A DNA stretch of 64,000 nucleotides, from positions 1-64,000 of the forward strand of contig JAYOKZ010000010.1 of the NCBI GenBank assembly GCA_038120095.1, given 5' to 3'. Source of the stretch: UBA2589 sp038120095. Lineage in GTDB: Bacteria; Gemmatimonadota; Gemmatimonadetes; Longimicrobiales; Gaopeijiaceae. Positions 60,675-64,000 of this stretch are shown here, piece by piece. A program made the translations under genes and the position numbers. Positions within the stretch are counted from its first letter, which is position 1. Each line of letters starts with the position of its first letter. Below the pieces are notes generated by a model. That model saw only the letters and a program-made list of their open reading frames with translations, made no database searches and was not told the origin of the DNA.

Positions 60675-63359
60675 TCAGCGGCGGCTGACGTTGAACGTGG
60701 TGGAGTGTTCGACCCCACCGACCTGAAGGACCGCGGTGTACGTGCCTGCCGGAACGTAGTTGCGCCGGCCGAAACCACCCCGGCCCTGCGGCAGATCCTC
60801 CGCGCCTTGCTGAAGGACCCACTCGACCTGATGCAGCCCCCTGTGGCCACCCACCGAGAGGCGCGACTGCACGTCCCCATCAGCGTTCCGGATTTCAATG
60901 ACCCCCTGCGCTGCGTCACCCATCCAGACGTGCATCCACGCACTCTGGTGCTGGGCGCCAAAACGCTGGCCGGACGGAGGGAGAAGCCCATCCTCCGCCT
61001 CGAAGAGGTGCGCCTGCGACGCCATGATCGCCGGGGTCAGCTGCTGCAGCTGCCGCACGTCGAAGGCCAGCATGCCCTGACCGTGGGTCGCGGCGACCAT
61101 CAGGTCCTCACGCGGGTGAATGACGAGATCGTGCACGAAGGTGCTGGGCAGCCCGTTCGCCAGAACCTCCCACGTCGTGCCGCGATCGAGCGAGACGTAC
61201 ACCCCGACGTCCGTGCCGAGATAGAGGATCTGTTCGTTGCTGGGATCCTCCCGGATGATATTGACTGGTCCGGTCGGAACGTTCGCTGCCAGGCTCTCCC
61301 AGGACTGACCGAAATCGGTCGAGCGCCAGACATACGGCGCGAAATCGTCGCTTCGACGACCGTTCTGAGTCACGTAGACCGTTCCCTCGTCGTACGCGGA
61401 GGCAACCACCTCGGAGGTGAAGCGGGAGGGGTGCAGGCCCTCGGTGATCTCGGTCCACCGGTCGTTCGGACCCTGCATGACCCAGACATGGCCGTCATCG
61501 GTACCGGCGTAGAGCAGACCCTGCCGCAGGGGCGACTCCGAGAGTGCCGTGATCGTCTGGAACTGAATGTCCCCGAGGCGGTCGGGATCGTTTGCACTCA
61601 GATCGGGGGAGATGCGTACCCACGAGTCGCCGCGATCATTCGACCGGAAGACGTAGTTCATCCCGTGATAGATCACGTCCCCGTTGTGCGGGGAGAGAAT
61701 GAAGTGGGCGAGCCACTGCCCACGAAGCGGATCCGCGCCCTCCTCGACCTGCGGCATGATCGGCGTGGACTCTCCCGTCGCGACGTCCGTACGTGAGATC
61801 GAACCGTAGAACCCTGCGGAGTAGACGATGTCCGTGTCGATCGGGTCGATGGCATGGTGGCTACCTTCACCTCCGGGGGCACTCCGCCATGCGACCGCCG
61901 GAATCGCGTGTCGACCCTGGCTCAGATCCACCTCCGCGGAATACGAGCCGTGGTCCTGGACCGAACCGTAGACCCGGAAGGGATCGCCAAGATCATAGTT
62001 CACGTTGAAGAACGTCACGACGGGGATCTCGACGAAGAAGCGCCAGTTGTCCCCCCCGTCGTAGGACACATACGCGCCCCCGTCATTGTTGTTGACCAGG
62101 TAGTCTGAGTTGTTCGGATCGATCCACAGTCCATGGTGGTCGACGTGGGTGCCGGACAGGCGCTCGAACGTGCGCCCCCCATCCTCCGATACGTGAAGCT
62201 GGACGCCCATGACATAGATCCTGTTCTCATCGTTCGGATCGACCCGCATCTGTCCGAAGACCCATCCATAGGTGCCGCCGAGACTCTCCATGTACGAGTT
62301 GTATTCGCTGGTGCGCTCCCAACGCTCGCCTCCGTTGTTCGACCGGAAGATGGTCGCTCCACGAATGATTCCGCCTCGTGGCCGACCATATGCATCCGTC
62401 GCGCCTTCCGGCGCTTCACGGGCGATCTCGTAGTTGTCGAGGAACGCGTACACGACGTCCGGATTCGATCGCGCAATATCGAGCCCGATCCGGCCCCGGT
62501 AACGCGCGTCGACCAGACCCTCGTTGATCTGCCGCCACGTCGACCCCCCGTCCGTGCTTTTCCAGATCCCGGAGCCGGTGAAGAAGTCGTTCGATCCGGT
62601 GAAGGCGGGTTCGTTGCGGGGATCGTTGAACTTGGCTCGCCGCCGCTGCCAGGTAGCCGCAAACAGCGTGTTGGGATCTTCCGGATGGATCACGAGGTCG
62701 ATCGCCCCCGTCATCTCGTCCACGAAGAGAACGTTCTCCCACGTCCGGCCTCCATCCCGCGTGCGATACACACCACGATCCGGATTGTCACGATACTCGT
62801 GTCCGCTTGCGGCAACCCAGACGGTGTTCGGGTCCGTCGGGTGCACGACGACGCGCCCGATGGTCTGCGTTTCCGCAAGCCCCATGTGGCTCCACGACGC
62901 GCCCGCGTCCGTGGACTTGTAGATCCCTGCACCCGCGTGGGACGAGCGGAAGATGTTCGCCTCGCCCGTGCCGACCCAGACCTGGTCATGATCCGAGGGA
63001 GCGATGGCGATGTCACCGATCGACGCCGTGACCTGGTCGGTGAAGACCGGCGTCCACGTCACCCCCTCGTTTTCGGTCTTCCACACGCCGCCGCCTGCAG
63101 CGCCGACATACATCGTGTAGGTCTCGCCTCGCGGCTCGGCGACCGCGACGTCGGTGACACGACCACTGATGTTGGTTGGGCCGAGCCGCTGCCACGGCAG
63201 GCCACGAAACGGAGACGACGCAACCAGTGCTTCGTGCCGTTCGAAGTCCACGAGACGCTGGGTCGCGGACATCCGCTCCTGTCCCGATGTCGGGGTGACG
63301 GCGAGGCTCCCGAGGAGCGCAACAATGGCGAGCGAAACGAACGGAGAAGGACGGAACAT
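60675..63359 (-). CDS. Secreted BNR/VPS10-like beta-propeller protein
   Basis: An 894-residue secreted protein with an N-terminal signal ending near TSGQE (start at ATG 63359). It carries many Asp-box repeats (SxDxGxTW type): KTENEGVTW, KSTDAGASW, RTRDGGRTW, KSTDGGSTW, RSNNGGERW, SEDGGRTF, SYDGGDNW, RSNDRGDSW and RSTDFGQSW are visible, the mark of sialidase/sortilin-like propellers. The last ~100 residues are a FlgD-like beta sandwich (VGGHRGLHQVEW). The family is abundant in Gemmatimonadota; activity is unknown. It is followed by NamZ on the same strand. Confidence 0.9.
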   Translation of the reverse strand: MFRPSPFVSLAIVALLGSLAVTPTSGQERMSATQRLVDFERHEALVASSPFRGLPWQRLGPTNISGRVTDVAVAEPRGETYTMYVGAAGGGVWKTENEGVTWTPVFTDQVTASIGDIAIAPSDHDQVWVGTGEANIFRSSHAGAGIYKSTDAGASWSHMGLAETQTIGRVVVHPTDPNTVWVAASGHEYRDNPDRGVYRTRDGGRTWENVLFVDEMTGAIDLVIHPEDPNTLFAATWQRRRAKFNDPRNEPAFTGSNDFFTGSGIWKSTDGGSTWRQINEGLVDARYRGRIGLDIARSNPDVVYAFLDNYEIAREAPEGATDAYGRPRGGIIRGATIFRSNNGGERWERTSEYNSYMESLGGTYGWVFGQMRVDPNDENRIYVMGVQLHVSEDGGRTFERLSGTHVDHHGLWIDPNNSDYLVNNNDGGAYVSYDGGDNWRFFVEIPVVTFFNVNYDLGDPFRVYGSVQDHGSYSAEVDLSQGRHAIPAVAWRSAPGGEGSHHAIDPIDTDIVYSAGFYGSISRTDVATGESTPIMPQVEEGADPLRGQWLAHFILSPHNGDVIYHGMNYVFRSNDRGDSWVRISPDLSANDPDRLGDIQFQTITALSESPLRQGLLYAGTDDGHVWVMQGPNDRWTEITEGLHPSRFTSEVVASAYDEGTVYVTQNGRRSDDFAPYVWRSTDFGQSWESLAANVPTGPVNIIREDPSNEQILYLGTDVGVYVSLDRGTTWEVLANGLPSTFVHDLVIHPREDLMVAATHGQGMLAFDVRQLQQLTPAIMASQAHLFEAEDGLLPPSGQRFGAQHQSAWMHVWMGDAAQGVIEIRNADGDVQSRLSVGGHRGLHQVEWVLQQGAEDLPQGRGGFGRRNYVPAGTYTAVLQVGGVEHSTTFNVSRR

Positions 63360-63452
63360 GGCTGTGACGGCTGCGGGCGGTGCACCCGCTCGCACGGCGG
63401 GTGAGGAGCAGTCGAAGCTACGCGGCGGGCGAACCGACCCGCCAGATGGACG

Positions 63453-64000
63453 TCAGCGACCTTCGAGACGAAGCACCGTCATGCGGCCTGTCTGACCACC
63501 GGGAATAGTGACGTCCACTTCATCGCTGCGGTCGTTCTCGACCGCCGCCTGCAGCGTCAATCGCCGTCCGGACGGCACACCACAGAACTTGAAGAATCCC
63601 GTGGTGTTGGTCGTCGTGGAGAAGCCGCTGACATTCTCGGTGAGGTCTCTCACTCGCTCGACGCTCCCGCCTCCGGCCACCGCGTAGCCGGCCCAGACGA
63701 TCTGCACACTCGCGTTCGGCACGGGGCGATCTCGGCGGTCGACCACGGTTCCCGCCAGCAGGACGCTTCCGCGCTCTCGTTCCTCGCCCTCGCACGCCTC
63801 GAAGAGGACATCTCCGATCGACGGGGTGAAGAATTCGAGGAAGGCCATCTCACCGCGGACGACGTCGCGTTCGACCGGGTTCGGGATGTACCCCATGCTC
63901 TCCAGCTGGGCATCCACGAATCGAACCTGATACCGACCCGCGGTCAGCCCCGTGATGCTGTACTCACCCTCGGCGTTCGAGTACACCTCCTGATTCGAGC
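63453..64000 (-). CDS. Carboxypeptidase-regulatory-domain protein (N-terminus cut)
   Basis: The frame is open from the window edge to the stop at 63453, giving 181 residues of C-terminus. Two copies of a carboxypeptidase-regulatory-like beta sandwich are visible (NAEGEYSITGLTAGRYQVRF and VLLAGTVVDRRDRPVPNASV through to NTTGFFKFCGVPSGRRL; each shown in part). It has a pair of cysteines, so extracytoplasmic location is likely. The missing N-terminus would show whether this is a stand-alone sensor or part of a larger secreted protein. It lies 93 nt upstream of the BNR protein on the same strand. Confidence 0.75.
   Translation of the reverse strand, partial: SNQEVYSNAEGEYSITGLTAGRYQVRFVDAQLESMGYIPNPVERDVVRGEMAFLEFFTPSIGDVLFEACEGEERERGSVLLAGTVVDRRDRPVPNASVQIVWAGYAVAGGGSVERVRDLTENVSGFSTTTNTTGFFKFCGVPSGRRLTLQAAVENDRSDEVDVTIPGGQTGRMTVLRLEGR

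Noticed and set aside
60408..61796. 462-codon plus-strand open frame opposite NamZ and BNR genes
   Set aside because: Antisense shadow; no recognisable domain.

Overview
The window looks like a piece of a Gemmatimonadota genome, probably a metagenome-assembled scaffold. This is inferred from the gene content: high GC, a large TonB-dependent receptor with a carboxypeptidase-regulatory domain, a DUF5916/CBM9 outer-membrane-type protein, a BNR/VPS10-like secreted repeat protein, many lipoproteins, FlgO-like/TPR proteins, ThyX in place of ThyA and a GTG-started Rho. Two runs of ten N (10357-10366 and 33335-33344) interrupt genes and look like fixed-size placeholders. I see no rRNA, tRNA, CRISPR array, insertion sequence or prophage, so this is a mostly chromosomal, housekeeping-type segment.

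Layout. 1-4550: surface operon (TonB receptor, then a secreted lipoprotein cut by the window edge). 4724-11820: M20 peptidase, sugar nucleotidyltransferase, a tight run of envelope genes (SIMPL, DUF1499-like, lipoprotein, DUF445) and another lipoprotein. 11937-25467: one long minus-strand block with two small membrane proteins, TerB, an ABC-2-type exporter with a transglutaminase, macro-domain, TPR, CutA, acyl-CoA synthetase, OsmC, a second TPR protein, a methyltransferase-like protein, then SDR/FolE/PTPS (a pterin operon) and endonuclease IV. 25495-26043 is non-coding and holds a multi-hairpin RNA candidate closed by a strong intrinsic terminator; 24253-24600 holds another structured candidate. 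26044-38449: membrane protein, fumarase, YHYH-DUF305 fusion, two SDRs (one pteridine-reductase-like), TrxB, a TrxR-like ferredoxin-NADP reductase, NUDIX, an MlaE/F/D-type lipid transporter, an AT-rich island and an M50 protease. 38625-47430: Rho, a small unknown, a DhaL-DegV fusion (fatty acid kinase type), MshEN-receiver, DUF5916 and FlgO/TPR proteins. 47403-64000: asparaginase-like/phosphoesterase/radical-SAM operon, aldehyde dehydrogenase, ThyX, an AhpD-like gene with an in-frame UGA, an unknown gene, acyl-CoA synthetase/symporter/winged-helix membrane protein/tandem lipoproteins, NamZ (DUF1343), a BNR repeat protein and a partial carboxypeptidase-regulatory protein.

The best finding is the AhpD/carboxymuconolactone-decarboxylase-like gene at 52350-52937. 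Its only internal stop is a UGA exactly at the second Cys of the CxxC redox motif (C79-F-Y-U82). Starting 18 nt after it is a perfect 6-bp hairpin with a G in the second loop position, which fits a bacterial SECIS. This is very likely a selenoprotein.

A second theme is pterin and folate chemistry. GTP cyclohydrolase I, a PTPS of the Cys-X5-His (biopterin-type) class and an SDR are translationally coupled. A PTR1/FolM-like SDR and ThyX lie elsewhere in the window. Together they suggest tetrahydrobiopterin-like cofactor synthesis and a DHFR-independent folate cycle.
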